A DNA stretch of 64,000 bases from Rhodanobacter sp. C01 (GCF_002001045.1 NZ_MUNR01000010.1:248001-312000), one strand, 5' to 3'. Positions 29,367 through 38,440 are shown, numbered from the stretch's first letter. Notes: generated by a model from the letters alone, not told the origin. A program made the numbers and translations.

Positions 29367-30040
29367 GGCGTGGCCCCTTTCGCATCGAGCGGTTGCGCGG
29401 CAAACCAGCCGGCCACGGCGTTGATGTCCTGCGCACTGAGCGCATTCGACAGATGCTGCATCAACTGCAGCGGATCGTTGTGTCGCGTGCCCTGCTGCCA
29501 TGCCTTGAGCTGCGCTTCGATATACGCGGCCGGCTGCCCGGCCAACGGTGGGAAATGCGCACCCACGCCGATCCCGGAGGGGCCGTGGCATTGCACGCAT
29601 GCGGGTACCTGCTTGTCCCAACGACCACGCGTGGCGAGTACGGCACCGACGCTATCCGTCGCGGGCATCGGCGTGACCGGCTTCATCAGCACGGGCGGAA
29701 TCGGCAGCTTGCTGTAGTACGCCGCCAGTGCCGCGCGCTCGTCGTCACTGAGCGCCATGGCGGTGGCCTGCATGACCGGGCTCGTACGTGCGCCGCCGGC
29801 AAAATCATCCAGCTGCTTTTGCAGATAGGCCGCGTCGAGTCGGGCCAGCCTCGGGTTGCCGGTGCTGGCCTGACCGCCTCCGTCGACACCGTGACAGGCC
29901 ATGCACGGTGCTGCACCCTTGCCGTTGCCTTGCGTCGTGATCGCTGCCGCGTCGACGGCATGCGCCGCACCGACCGGCAGCGCCGTCGCGGCGGCCAGAC
30001 CGAAACCAAGCAACAGCATCCGTGAGCCGACGTGCTGCAT
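29363..30040 (-). CDS. tsdB: Dihaem cytochrome c4-like electron acceptor, TsdB-like
   Basis: A 225-residue periplasmic protein with a signal peptide (to about residue 28) and two cytochrome c domains, CMACH (46-50) and CVQCH in the second half. The segments GNPRLARLDAAYLQKQLDDF and FPPLAGQPAAYIEAQLKAWQ are typical of cytochrome c4. TsdB-type cytochromes take electrons from TsdA, and the genes overlap here. ATG 30040 has GAGG nine bases upstream; ATG 30049 would add three residues. The operon runs dsrE, binding protein, tsdB, tsdA. Confidence 0.88.
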   Translation of the reverse strand: MQHVGSRMLLLGFGLAAATALPVGAAHAVDAAAITTQGNGKGAAPCMACHGVDGGGQASTGNPRLARLDAAYLQKQLDDFAGGARTSPVMQATAMALSDDERAALAAYYSKLPIPPVLMKPVTPMPATDSVGAVLATRGRWDKQVPACVQCHGPSGIGVGAHFPPLAGQPAAYIEAQLKAWQQGTRHNDPLQLMQHLSNALSAQDINAVAGWFAAQPLDAKGATP

Positions 30041-30051
30041 TCTGCCCATCC

Positions 30052-30972
30052 TCAATGCACCGGCAGGAAGCCGTACTTGCGATACACCGCCTGCGCCGCG
30101 GGGCTCTGCATGAAGGCCAGGAAATCCTTTGCGGCCTGCTCGTGCGGCGCATCCTTCATGCGTGCGGCGGTATAGGTGGCGGTGACATTCTGGCTCGCCG
30201 GAATCGTCACCGTCTCGACCGGGAAATGCATGATCTGCTGCTGAAAATACGCCTCGGTCGACCACACCGGCGCCGCATCCGACTCGCCCTGCAGCACGCG
30301 CAGCGGCGACTGGCGGTGATGGATGCGGGTGAGGAAGGTGCTGCCGTCCTTCACCTTGCTGTCCATGATGGCGTGGTCGAGCGCATCGCCACCGGCCCTG
30401 CGATAGCTCGCTTCGATCTGCTTCGCGATGCCCTCCCACGCCGGGTTCGGCATGCTCACGCGCACATCGCTACGGCCAAGATCAGTCAGCCCGGTGATGT
30501 GTTTCGGATTGCCCCTCGCCACCAGGATCGCCAGCGGATTGCGCGCGTAGTCGTAGCTGTCGGCGAACCAGCCGTGCTTCTGCTGGTTGTCGGCGATCGC
30601 ATCCTTGCCGGCCGTATAGATGTCTGGCTTCAGCGTAATGCGCAGGTTGCCCATCACCAGCGTGCCGCTCTGGATCTGTTTGGCGAGAATGCCCGGCGGC
30701 AAGGTTTCGGCATAGATCCGCTGGTACTGGGGATGTGCCTGCTTGAACGCCTCCAGCAAGTCATGCACCACCATGAACTGGTTGCCGGCGAAGAACAACA
30801 CCAGTTGCGGATCGACGATATCGCCGTGCAGGTCGGCGATCGCATCCACCGGCGGCACGCTGAACTGCAGGCCCGCCGGTGGCGGATTCCACGGTGGCAG
30901 GTAGTCGGTCCTGTCGGCCGCGTTGGCGACGAAGCTGGCCGCCAGCAACAGGCCCATGACGAAATGGCGCAT
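30052..30972 (-). CDS. Periplasmic substrate-binding protein (ModA-like) in the thiosulfate operon
   Basis: A 306-residue exported protein (signal MRHFVMGLLLAASFVANA) of the type II periplasmic binding fold. Landmarks are LVLFFAGNQFMVVHDLLEAF, NPLAILVARGNPKHI and a C-terminal DFLAFMQSPAAQAVYRKYGF, the usual ending of molybdate/sulfate-type binding proteins. No permease or ATPase is adjacent, so it may serve a distant transporter or act as a sensor or chaperone. The stop is 11 bases before tsdB, so it is surely co-transcribed. The ligand is unknown; a sulfur oxyanion is a guess from context. Confidence 0.8.
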   Translation of the reverse strand: MRHFVMGLLLAASFVANAADRTDYLPPWNPPPAGLQFSVPPVDAIADLHGDIVDPQLVLFFAGNQFMVVHDLLEAFKQAHPQYQRIYAETLPPGILAKQIQSGTLVMGNLRITLKPDIYTAGKDAIADNQQKHGWFADSYDYARNPLAILVARGNPKHITGLTDLGRSDVRVSMPNPAWEGIAKQIEASYRRAGGDALDHAIMDSKVKDGSTFLTRIHHRQSPLRVLQGESDAAPVWSTEAYFQQQIMHFPVETVTIPASQNVTATYTAARMKDAPHEQAAKDFLAFMQSPAAQAVYRKYGFLPVH

Positions 30973-30998
30973 CACATGTTTCCCTGGCAACGCGTGGA

Positions 30999-31544
30999 TC
31001 ACAGCGGCATCAGGGCGTAACCCTGCTGCTCGAGCACGGTGATCGTGGTCAGCGCGGACAACGCCAGCGTGACGTGCGAATCCACCCAGTCGTACTGGAA
31101 CTTGTGTTCCGCGACGGCCTGGCCGCACACCGCGATATCGACACCGGCCTTGCGCAGCTGTTCGATCAACGGCAGGTTCGGATTGGCCACGCCATACGCT
31201 TTCTTGTACTGCGCATCGTTCAGCACGATGGGCGTGGCACCGCCGGAGGCGATCGCCACGAATTTCAGATGGTCGAGCGGCACGCCGGCGCTGACATACA
31301 GATTCACCGCGCGTGCCACGTGATCAAGTGATGGACTCACCTCGTCAGGCTTGTCGCCGGCCTTGCTCAGGCTGAACACCACCTTGTAGGTGGCGTTGCG
31401 ATCAGGCTGGTACGCCGCCTGCGGCAACGCGTGGATCTTGCCGGCGCCATTGATGGTGGGCGTCTGCCAGAAATTGTCGCCGGCGAATGCCGCGGCGGGC
31501 AGCAGGGTGAGGGCAAGCAGCATCGTGACGAAGGGACGGAGCAT
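30999..31544 (-). CDS. Exported DsrE-family protein
   Basis: A 181-residue protein with a signal peptide (ending AAFAGD) and a DsrE/DsrF-like domain: YKVVFSLSKAGDKPDEVSPSLDHVARAVNLYV, LKFVAIASGGAT, and a conserved Cys in AGVDIAVCGQAVAEH that may carry sulfane sulfur. Cytoplasmic DsrE proteins bind persulfide on cysteine; exported versions often accompany thiosulfate-oxidation genes. GAGG lies six bases before the ATG. It is the first gene of the operon leading to tsdBA. Confidence 0.85.
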   Translation of the reverse strand: MLRPFVTMLLALTLLPAAAFAGDNFWQTPTINGAGKIHALPQAAYQPDRNATYKVVFSLSKAGDKPDEVSPSLDHVARAVNLYVSAGVPLDHLKFVAIASGGATPIVLNDAQYKKAYGVANPNLPLIEQLRKAGVDIAVCGQAVAEHKFQYDWVDSHVTLALSALTTITVLEQQGYALMPL

Positions 31545-31676
31545 GACGACCTCGCAGGTTTCTCGACAACGCGGGAATGGCGTTGGCGCATGCTAAGTCC
31601 GGCCCATCCGATAAGCCAATGCGGTTTTAGTGATCGTGGCGATAAGCGCCGCTTATGTTCGTTAATGCTGCCGCGA

Positions 31677-32492
31677 TCAGGCTGACGCCGGCTTGCGCGC
31701 GAAATAGCGCGCCGGCGGCTGGCCGAAATTGCGCCGGAACATCGCCACGAAGGCACTGACGCTGACGTAGCCCAGCGCGTCGGCGACAACCGCCACCGGT
31801 GTACCTTCTGCCAGTTGTTCCAGGCCGCGGCTGAGGCGTGCCTGCTGGCGCCATTGCGCGAAGCTCAGCGCGGTCTCGACACGGAACAGCCGGCTGAGGC
31901 TGCGCGCGGACAGCCCGGCGCAGGTGGCCCAGTCCTCCAGGCTGCGGTTGTCATGCGGCTGTTCGAGCACGGCTTGGGCGATACGCAACAGCCGGCGGTC
32001 GAACGGCATCGGCAGGTGCAAGGGTTCGTGTGGTGCGCGGCGCATTTCATCCAGCAGCACCGACATCACCCGTTCCTGCTCCGCGTCGAGCCGCTCGTGC
32101 CAGGTCCACGAGCTGGCGCGATGCACCAGCGCCCGCAGCAGCTCGGTGATGCCGATCACGCAGGGACGTGCGGGCAGGCCGTGGTCGATGTCCGGCGTGA
32201 TGAACACGCCCCAACCGCTCATCACCCCGCTGATGCTGACCGTATGCAGCTCGCCCGGCGGCATCCACCCGGCACGGTGTGGCGGCAGCATCCACGAACC
32301 GTGTTCGGTGTGCACGTGGACAAGGCCGCTCTCGACGCAGAAGAACTGCCCGCGCAGATGGCGGTGCCAGTCGTAGGTCTGGGTGTCCTCGCCGTATTCG
32401 CTGGCGGCTTCACGCTCGATCCGATAGGCGATCAGCGCAGGGCCGCCGACCTGCTCGATCAGTTCGTGGACCTGCTCCTTGGAAGGTGGCAT
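31677..32492 (-). CDS. AraC-family transcriptional regulator
   Basis: A 271-residue regulator. The N-terminal half is a cupin-like sensor (YDWHRHLRGQFFCVESGLVHVHTEHGSWMLPPHRAGWMPPGE) and the C-terminal half has the paired AraC helices, RSLEDWATCAGLSARSLSRLF and VAVVADALGYVSVSAFVAMFRR. It lies 132 bases upstream of the dsrE gene on the same strand, so it may control the thiosulfate operon, though this is not shown. ATG 32492 is chosen; an in-frame TTG at 32519 would add nine residues. Confidence 0.85.
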   Translation of the reverse strand: MPPSKEQVHELIEQVGGPALIAYRIEREAASEYGEDTQTYDWHRHLRGQFFCVESGLVHVHTEHGSWMLPPHRAGWMPPGELHTVSISGVMSGWGVFITPDIDHGLPARPCVIGITELLRALVHRASSWTWHERLDAEQERVMSVLLDEMRRAPHEPLHLPMPFDRRLLRIAQAVLEQPHDNRSLEDWATCAGLSARSLSRLFRVETALSFAQWRQQARLSRGLEQLAEGTPVAVVADALGYVSVSAFVAMFRRNFGQPPARYFARKPASA

Positions 32493-32519
32493 GGCCGATT
32501 CTCGATATAAGTTGACCAA

Positions 32520-32529
32520 ATAACGTTAT
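32520..32529. promoter_or_regulatory. Palindrome ATAACGTTAT upstream of the AraC gene
   Basis: A perfect 10-bp palindrome in an AT-rich patch 27 bases before the AraC-type gene, next to TTGACC (32512-32517). It may be an operator or promoter element. Nothing identifies the regulator. Confidence 0.3.
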
Positions 32530-32719
32530 CAGATTGCAGCGAGTCTGCCTAAGCTGTGACCTTCCCGACCGCCTACCGGCCGGGACAGATGCCGCTGCCG
32601 CCGCTCGCGGTTTCATCCATGCGGACAAATGCCTGCACCGAACAGTGTCACATCGGGCGGGATTCGCCCGTCCTGATCAGGGATGTCGCCGTGTCGCGAC
32701 ATCCCACGTCGAGGATGCC

Positions 32720-32992
32720 ATGTCGCCCATTGAACTGATTTCCGTCAAATCCCGGGCCGCCGCATCGCCGGTGGAAGCCTTCATCGCCTGTGCTCACCAG
32801 ATGCTTGATCCAGTGACGCCCGAGGCCGTGCGCCGCGCCATGGAGCCACGGCTGCTGGCCCAGTTGCCCGCCCTGCGGGCACTGGGCGTGTTCGAGCTTT
32901 TCGAGATCCGCGACCCGGCCCTGCGTGCGTGGCTGGCCGACGAGCTGGCCGAATTGCCTGGCCGACGCGAAATTTTGCTGAAACAAACATAA
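32720..32992 (+). CDS. Small soluble protein of unknown function (90 aa)
   Basis: A 90-residue frame with GAGG six bases before its ATG. The sequence is mostly helical and acidic (VEAFIACAHQML, LLAQLPALRALGVFELFEIRDPALRAWLADEL) with no signal peptide, cysteine pair or known motif. It is 53 bases upstream of the MarR gene and directly ahead of a MarR-type palindrome. The AraC gene is divergent. I do not recognise the family. Confidence 0.6.
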   Translation: MSPIELISVKSRAAASPVEAFIACAHQMLDPVTPEAVRRAMEPRLLAQLPALRALGVFELFEIRDPALRAWLADELAELPGRREILLKQT

Positions 32993-32999
32993 ACTGACA

Positions 33000-33037
33000 T
33001 ATATTTGCCTTGACAAATATACTTTCGGCAATAGAAT
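33000..33037 (+). promoter_or_regulatory. MarR-type palindrome and promoter of the efflux operon
   Basis: TATATTTG (33000-33007) and CAAATATA (33014-33021) are exact reverse complements six bases apart, the size of a MarR operator. Two promoters can be drawn: CTGACA (32994-32999) with TATACT (33018-33023), 18-base spacer, or TTGACA (33010-33015) with TAGAAT (33032-33037), 16-base spacer. Either would be covered by the bound repressor, which is encoded nine bases downstream. Confidence 0.65.
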
Positions 33038-33045
33038 GCCGCGGC

Positions 33046-33525
33046 ATGAAGCCAAACACGCCCTCCCACGAACTCTCCGGCACGCCTGATCCACATACGG
33101 CCAGCCTCGGCATGCTGCTGACCATGGTGCGCTCCGAAATGGTGCGTGCGATCGAGGCGGAACTGTCCAGCCAGGGCGTGGACCTGAGCTTTACCCAGTA
33201 TCTGATCCTGAAGAAGGCGCAGCAGCTGGGTGCGGTCTCGGCTACCGAATTGGCCCGCGCCGTGGAACTCGATGGTGGCGCAATGACCCGCCAGCTCGAC
33301 CAGCTGGAGCGCAAGGGTTACCTGCGCCGCTCCCCGCATGAACAGGATCGCCGGGCTCTTCGCATCGAGCTGACCGACGCCGGCGTGGCCGTATGGCAGA
33401 ACACCGCCTCCGTATGCAGCGAGCGCGTGATGACCGCGTCGCAGCGCTCGCTGAGCCAGCTCGAAAGCGAGCAGCTGCACAACTACCTGGAACGCGTGCT
33501 GCAGGCACTGCGCGACAAGAACTGA
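33046..33525 (+). CDS. MarR-family repressor of the EmrAB-type operon
   Basis: A 159-residue winged-helix regulator. The recognition part is VSATELARAVELDGGAMTRQLDQLERKGYLRR, and the wing DRRALRIELTDAG is standard MarR. Members respond to phenolics and other drugs. It precedes an outer-membrane factor, an EmrA adaptor and an EmrB pump, and its own promoter carries a palindrome, so autorepression together with control of the pump is likely. ATG 33046 is used; an in-frame codon at 33010 lies inside the operator. Confidence 0.88.
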   Translation: MKPNTPSHELSGTPDPHTASLGMLLTMVRSEMVRAIEAELSSQGVDLSFTQYLILKKAQQLGAVSATELARAVELDGGAMTRQLDQLERKGYLRRSPHEQDRRALRIELTDAGVAVWQNTASVCSERVMTASQRSLSQLESEQLHNYLERVLQALRDKN

Positions 33526-33547
33526 TTCGTTTACCTGGACACCACCC

Positions 33548-35002
33548 ATGCGTCTGCACTTATTTGCGGCTGCGACCGCACTGACTCTTGCCCTGGCCGG
33601 CTGCGCCAGCAGCGGCGGTCTGCATCCCGACGGCACCCCGATCGATCCATCCACGCTCAAGGCCGAGCGCAGCCTAGCCGGAATCACCCTTTCACCCGCC
33701 GCATGGCCGACACAGGACTGGTGGAGCGGGCTCGGTGATCCGCAGCTCTCTGACCTGATCGGCGAAGCACTCAAGGACAACCCCGGCCTGGCGATCGCCG
33801 ATGCGCGTGCACGTCAGGCGCAGGCGGAAGTCGGCGTCGCCGACGCTGCGCGTGGCCCGACCGTCAACGGCGGCGCCAGTGTTGCCGGCGCGCGCCTGCC
33901 CGATGGCCTGCTCAGCCCCGAGTCGCATTTCGCCGCCGCCAAGTACGGCTATGCCAGCTTCAACTGGGGCCTCGACCTGTGGGGCGGCAAGCGTGCCGCG
34001 TGGCAGGCCGCACTGGGCCAGGCACGCGCCGCCGATATCGAGGCACGTGCGGCGCGCATCGAACTGTCCGGCAACGTGGCACGCGCCTATGTGCAACTCG
34101 GCTATGCATACACCCAGCAGGATCTGGCGAAGGCCGAACTGGAGCGCGCCGGCAAGGCGCGTCAGCTGACCCGCCAGCGCGTGGCCGCCGGCATCGACAG
34201 CCAGCTGCAGTTGAAGCAGGACGATGCGGAAGTGGCCAGCGCCGAGCGCGAACAGGCCGTGGCGAACCGCGCAATTGATGCCGCCCGTTCGGCGCTGTCG
34301 GTGCTGCTCGGCAAGGGCCCGGATCGCGGCCTGGACATCGGTCGTCCGCAGACGCTGGCATCGGCCGTGCTGACCGTGCCAACCGACCTGCCGGTTGAAC
34401 TGATCGGCCATCGTGCCGACCTGGTCGCCGCACGCTGGCGTGTCGAGGCGGCCGGCAAGGACATCAAGGTCGCCAAGACCGAGTTTCTGCCGAACGTGAA
34501 CCTCGGTGCGATGGCCGGCCTGCTCAATATCGGCGGCGGCAATCTGTTCCAGGCCTCGTCCCGCTTCTACGAATTCGGCCCCACGCTGAGCCTGCCGATC
34601 TTCGACGGTGGCCGCCTGCGCGCCAATCTTTCCGGCAAGGATGCGCAGTACGACATCGCCGTGGCGCAGTACAACCAGACTCTTGTCGGCGCACTGAACC
34701 AGGTCTCCGACGACATCACCGCACAGCAGTCGCTGGACCAGCAGCTCGCCGCGCAGCAGCGCGCACTGGATGCCGCCCGGCAGGCCTGGGATCTCGCCCA
34801 GCAGCGGTACCAGGCCGGTGTCGGCAGCTATCTGGAAGCACTCAGCGTGCGCCAGCAGCTGCTGGTCGCCGAACAGGGCATGGCGGCGCTGCAGGCGCAG
34901 CACATCGATATCTCGATCCAGCTCATTCAGGCGCTCGGCGGCGGCTATATGCCGCAAGCCGGCGACATGACTCCTTCCTCCCCTTCCTCTTCGCATTCCT
35001 GA
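33548..35002 (+). CDS. Outer-membrane efflux lipoprotein, NodT family
   Basis: A 484-residue TolC-like channel. The lipobox LAGC puts the lipid on Cys19. Two repeats of the OEP family are visible, with QDWWSGLGDPQLSDLIGEALKDNPGL at the start and FFPN-like FLPNVNLGAMAGLL in the second half; long Ala/Gln-rich helices (LDQQLAAQQRALDAARQAWDLAQQRY) form the periplasmic tunnel. It begins 22 bases after the MarR gene and 10 bases before the adaptor, completing a tripartite pump. Confidence 0.9.
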   Translation: MRLHLFAAATALTLALAGCASSGGLHPDGTPIDPSTLKAERSLAGITLSPAAWPTQDWWSGLGDPQLSDLIGEALKDNPGLAIADARARQAQAEVGVADAARGPTVNGGASVAGARLPDGLLSPESHFAAAKYGYASFNWGLDLWGGKRAAWQAALGQARAADIEARAARIELSGNVARAYVQLGYAYTQQDLAKAELERAGKARQLTRQRVAAGIDSQLQLKQDDAEVASAEREQAVANRAIDAARSALSVLLGKGPDRGLDIGRPQTLASAVLTVPTDLPVELIGHRADLVAARWRVEAAGKDIKVAKTEFLPNVNLGAMAGLLNIGGGNLFQASSRFYEFGPTLSLPIFDGGRLRANLSGKDAQYDIAVAQYNQTLVGALNQVSDDITAQQSLDQQLAAQQRALDAARQAWDLAQQRYQAGVGSYLEALSVRQQLLVAEQGMAALQAQHIDISIQLIQALGGGYMPQAGDMTPSSPSSSHS

Positions 35003-35012
35003 GGCACCCCTC

Positions 35013-36203
35013 ATGTCCAGCCAGACCCCTACCGCGACCGCCCCGGTCGCCCAGCCGCCGGAAAAGAACCGCCGCGGATTCCTGCTGCGCCTGCTCGGCG
35101 TGGTCGTGCTGCTCGCCCTGATCGCATGGACGCTGTGGTACTTCCTCGACGGGCGCTGGTACGAAGGCACCGACGATGCCTACGTCTCCGGCAACGTGGT
35201 GCAGGTGACCCCGCAACTGTCCGGCACCGTGGTCACGATCGGTGCCGATGACGGCGACCTCGTACACGCCGGTGACGTGCTGGTGAAACTCGACGACAGC
35301 AATACCGAAGTGGCGCTGGCCTCGGCCAGGGCGAATCTCGCCAACACGGTGCGCAAGGTGCGCGGCCTGTACAGCAGCGTCAGCGGCGCGCAGGCCGACG
35401 TGGCCGCACGCCAGGTGGCGGTGGACAAGGCGCGTGCCGACTACAACCGCCGGCGCGATCTGGCCAAGTCCGGCGCGATCTCCGCCGAGGAACTGTCCCA
35501 CGCACAGGATGCGCTGACCACCGCCGAAAGCGGGCTGATCACTGCACAGCAGCAGTATCAGACCAGCAAGGTGCTGGTCGACGACACCGTGGTCGCCTCG
35601 CATCCGGACGTCCAGGCGGCCGCGGCGAACTTGCGCGCGGCCTACCTGGACAACCTGCGCACCACCATCGTGGCGCCGGTCGACGGCTACGTGGCAAAGC
35701 GTTCGGTGCAGCTCGGCCAGCGCATCGCGCCGGGCCTGGCATTGATGGCGGTAGTGCCGCTGCACCAGGTGTGGATCGACGCGAACTTCAAGGAAACCCA
35801 GCTCACCCACATGCGCATTGGCCAGCCGGTGGACATCCGTAGCGATGTCTACGGCAGTGCGGTGACCTACAAGGGCAAGGTGGAGAGCCTCGGTGTCGGC
35901 ACCGGCAGCGCGTTCGCCCTGCTGCCCGCGCAGAACGCCACCGGCAACTGGATCAAGATCGTGCAGCGCATACCGGTGCGCATCGTGTTCACCGATCCGA
36001 AACAGCTCGACCAGCACCCGCTGCGCATCGGCCTGTCCACCGACGTGGACGTGAGCCTGCATGACCAGAACGGCCCGATGCTGGCGCAGCAGCCACCGAC
36101 CCAGCCGGCCTTCAGCACCGATGTGTACGAGAAGCAGCTGGCCCAGGCCGATGGCCTGATCGCGCAGATCATCCACGCCAACATGGCTGGCAGCTCCAAG
36201 TAA
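35013..36203 (+). CDS. emrA: EmrA-like membrane fusion protein
   Basis: A 396-residue HlyD-type adaptor. One N-terminal helix (FLLRLLGVVVLLALIAWTLWYFL), then a biotinyl-lipoyl half (TDDAYVSGNVVQVTPQLSGTVVTIGADDGDLVHAGDVLVKLD), a coiled-coil hairpin rich in Ala and Gln, the second lipoyl half (TIVAPVDGYVAKRSVQLGQRI) and a beta-barrel. It links the EmrB-type pump to the outer-membrane factor. It lies ten bases after the outer-membrane gene and 62 bases before the pump. Confidence 0.92.
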   Translation: MSSQTPTATAPVAQPPEKNRRGFLLRLLGVVVLLALIAWTLWYFLDGRWYEGTDDAYVSGNVVQVTPQLSGTVVTIGADDGDLVHAGDVLVKLDDSNTEVALASARANLANTVRKVRGLYSSVSGAQADVAARQVAVDKARADYNRRRDLAKSGAISAEELSHAQDALTTAESGLITAQQQYQTSKVLVDDTVVASHPDVQAAAANLRAAYLDNLRTTIVAPVDGYVAKRSVQLGQRIAPGLALMAVVPLHQVWIDANFKETQLTHMRIGQPVDIRSDVYGSAVTYKGKVESLGVGTGSAFALLPAQNATGNWIKIVQRIPVRIVFTDPKQLDQHPLRIGLSTDVDVSLHDQNGPMLAQQPPTQPAFSTDVYEKQLAQADGLIAQIIHANMAGSSK

Positions 36204-36265
36204 GACAGCGCGCCGCCCGCGAGCAGCGGGCGGCGCAGATCCAACCCATTGACTGACCGATCCCG

Positions 36266-37786
36266 ATGACCACCCCATTCCGTCCACCCAACATGGTCCT
36301 GGCCACGATCGGCTTGTCGCTGGCGACCTTCATGCAGGTGCTGGACACGACGATTGCCAACGTGTCGCTGCCGACCATTGCCGGCAACCTCGGCGTGAGC
36401 GTCAACCAGAGCACCTGGGTGATCACCTCGTTCGCGGTGAGCATGGCGATATCGCTGCCGCTCACCGGCTTCCTCACCCGCCGCTTCGGCGAGGTGAAGA
36501 TGTTCATCTGGTCGACCCTGCTGTTCTCGCTGGCGTCATTCCTGTGCGGCGTCGCACAAAGCATGCCGATGCTGATCCTGTTCCGCGCGATCCAGGGTGC
36601 GGTGGCCGGCCCGATGTACCCCGTCACCCAGGCGCTGCTGATATCGATCTACCCGCCCGCAAAACGCGGCATGGCGCTGGCATTGCTGGCGATGGTCACC
36701 GTGGTGGCGCCGATCGCCGGTCCGATCCTCGGCGGCTGGATCACCGACAACTATTCGTGGCCGTGGATCTTCTTCATCAACGTGCCGATCGGCATCTTTG
36801 CGAGCATGGTGATCGGCAACCAGATGAAAGGCCGCAACGATGTCACGCAGCGCCCCAAGATCGACTACGTCGGCCTGATCACCCTGATCATCGGCGTGGG
36901 CGCACTGCAGATCGTGCTGGACAAGGGCAATGACGAGGACTGGTTCAACTCGACCTTCATCGTCATCACCAGCATCGTCTCGGCCATCAGCATTGTGGTG
37001 TTCCTGATCTGGGAACTGACCGACAAGGAGCCCATCGTCGACCTGAAGCTGCTGCGCCACCGCAATTTCCGCATGGGCACGCTGGCGCTGGTGCTGGCCT
37101 ATGCGGCGTTCTTCGCGATCGGCCTGCTGGTACCGCAATGGCTGCAGCGCAATCTCGGCTACACCTCGACCTGGGCCGGCTACGCCACCGCGCCGCTGGG
37201 CATCCTGCCGGTGCTGCTGACTTTTGCAGTGGGCAAATACGCCTCGCGCTTCGATCTGCGCCTGCTCGCCTCGGCGGCGTTCCTGGTGATGGGAACTACC
37301 TGTTTCCTGCGTTCGGACTTCTATCTCGATATCGACTTCGCCCACGTGGCACTCGTGCAGTTGCTGCAGGGTCTTGGCGTGGCACTGTTCTTCATGCCGG
37401 TGACAACGATCCTGCTGTCCGATCTGCAGCCCAACGAGATCGCTGCCGGCGGTGGCCTGGCCACATTCCTGCGCACACTCGGCGCGAGCTTCTCGGCATC
37501 CCTGACGACCTTCATGTGGGAGCACCGCGCAATCGTGCATCACGCGCAGCTGACCGAGCACATCACGATCTATGACCCGGCCACGCAGGCGACCATGAGC
37601 CAGCTCGGCGACTCACAGACGTCGGCCGCGCTGGTGAACCAGATGATCACCCAGCAGGGTTTCCAGATTTCGTTCAACGAGGTGTTCCACATGCTTGGCT
37701 GGGTGTTCATGCTGCTGATCTTCGTGGTGTGGCTGACGCGGCCACCGTTCACCGCGAAGGCTGCGGCTGCGGCCGGTGGACACTGA
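36266..37786 (+). CDS. emrB: EmrB-like DHA2 drug efflux pump
   Basis: A 506-residue, 14-helix proton/drug antiporter. DHA2 signatures include MQVLDTTIANVSLPTIAGNLGVS in helix 1, FLTRRFGEVKMF before helix 3 (motif A), and a proline/glycine-rich motif C in VVAPIAGPILGGWITDNYSW. It is the last gene of the MarR-OMF-EmrA-EmrB operon and ends 30 bases before a strong 15-bp hairpin. Substrates are probably hydrophobic weak acids or uncouplers, as for E. coli EmrAB. Confidence 0.92.
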   Translation: MTTPFRPPNMVLATIGLSLATFMQVLDTTIANVSLPTIAGNLGVSVNQSTWVITSFAVSMAISLPLTGFLTRRFGEVKMFIWSTLLFSLASFLCGVAQSMPMLILFRAIQGAVAGPMYPVTQALLISIYPPAKRGMALALLAMVTVVAPIAGPILGGWITDNYSWPWIFFINVPIGIFASMVIGNQMKGRNDVTQRPKIDYVGLITLIIGVGALQIVLDKGNDEDWFNSTFIVITSIVSAISIVVFLIWELTDKEPIVDLKLLRHRNFRMGTLALVLAYAAFFAIGLLVPQWLQRNLGYTSTWAGYATAPLGILPVLLTFAVGKYASRFDLRLLASAAFLVMGTTCFLRSDFYLDIDFAHVALVQLLQGLGVALFFMPVTTILLSDLQPNEIAAGGGLATFLRTLGASFSASLTTFMWEHRAIVHHAQLTEHITIYDPATQATMSQLGDSQTSAALVNQMITQQGFQISFNEVFHMLGWVFMLLIFVVWLTRPPFTAKAAAAAGGH

Positions 37787-37816
37787 GCAGCAACGCGAGA
37801 ACAACACGCCATGATC

Positions 37817-37849
37817 ACGAAACCGGCGGCCCTTGGCCGCCGGTTTCGT
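37817..37849. terminator. Strong hairpin between emrB and pagL
   Basis: A perfect 15-bp stem (37817-37831 with 37835-37849) and 3-base loop in the gap between two convergent genes. There is no T-run on either side, but its strength and position suggest it ends or protects both messages. Confidence 0.6.
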
Positions 37850-37879
37850 GTGTGCCTGTCGCATCGGAAAACCCGCCAG

Positions 37880-38440
37880 CTACAGATCGAAGCCGATACC
37901 TACCAGTGCCATGGTCTCGCCCCGGTTGGGGCTGTGCAGATCACCGTTGGAAATATGCCGGATGCCCAGCATGAAATGCCGGCCCTGCCAGCCCAGCGTG
38001 CTGACGAATTCGTACGGGGTGCTGAGGGCCAGCGTGCGTCCCGTGTGCAGGGCAGGCTGGAAACTGAAGAACAGCGATCGATACCAATCGCCCGGATCGC
38101 CATAGCGGAAGCGTGCTCCGCCCGCCAGCAGCCAGCTCTGGTCGCGCGTACTGTAGAGGTGGCCGTCGTGGCGATAGTTGTCGTAGCCGGCGATGTCGCG
38201 ACCATCGATCCAGCCCAGCGAAACATCCGGCGACCAGCTGAAGCGGCTGTCACCGATGCGGTGTTCGTCGAACACGCCTTCGACAAACGCCGTGTTCGTC
38301 GCGTAGCTGTCCATGTAGCTTCGCCCGGCCTCGATTTCCACACGGACAGCCGCTGCAGCCGGCAACGCGATTGAAGCAAGCGCCATGACCATGATGGATC
38401 GGGTCATGACGGAACGGAGTGGTCTGGCAGACAAAGACAT
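37880..38440 (-). CDS. pagL: Lipid A 3-O-deacylase, PagL-like
   Basis: A 186-residue exported protein with a signal peptide to about residue 31 (ALPAAAA) and an eight-stranded barrel pattern ending in MALVGIGFDL. The catalytic strand is RHISNGDLHSPNRGE: His162, Ser164 and Glu175 match the His-Ser-Glu triad of Pseudomonas PagL. The enzyme removes the 3-linked acyl chain of lipid A in the outer membrane. It converges with emrB and has no operon partner. ATG 38440 is used; ATG 38407 would leave a shorter signal. Confidence 0.85.
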   Translation of the reverse strand: MSLSARPLRSVMTRSIMVMALASIALPAAAAVRVEIEAGRSYMDSYATNTAFVEGVFDEHRIGDSRFSWSPDVSLGWIDGRDIAGYDNYRHDGHLYSTRDQSWLLAGGARFRYGDPGDWYRSLFFSFQPALHTGRTLALSTPYEFVSTLGWQGRHFMLGIRHISNGDLHSPNRGETMALVGIGFDL

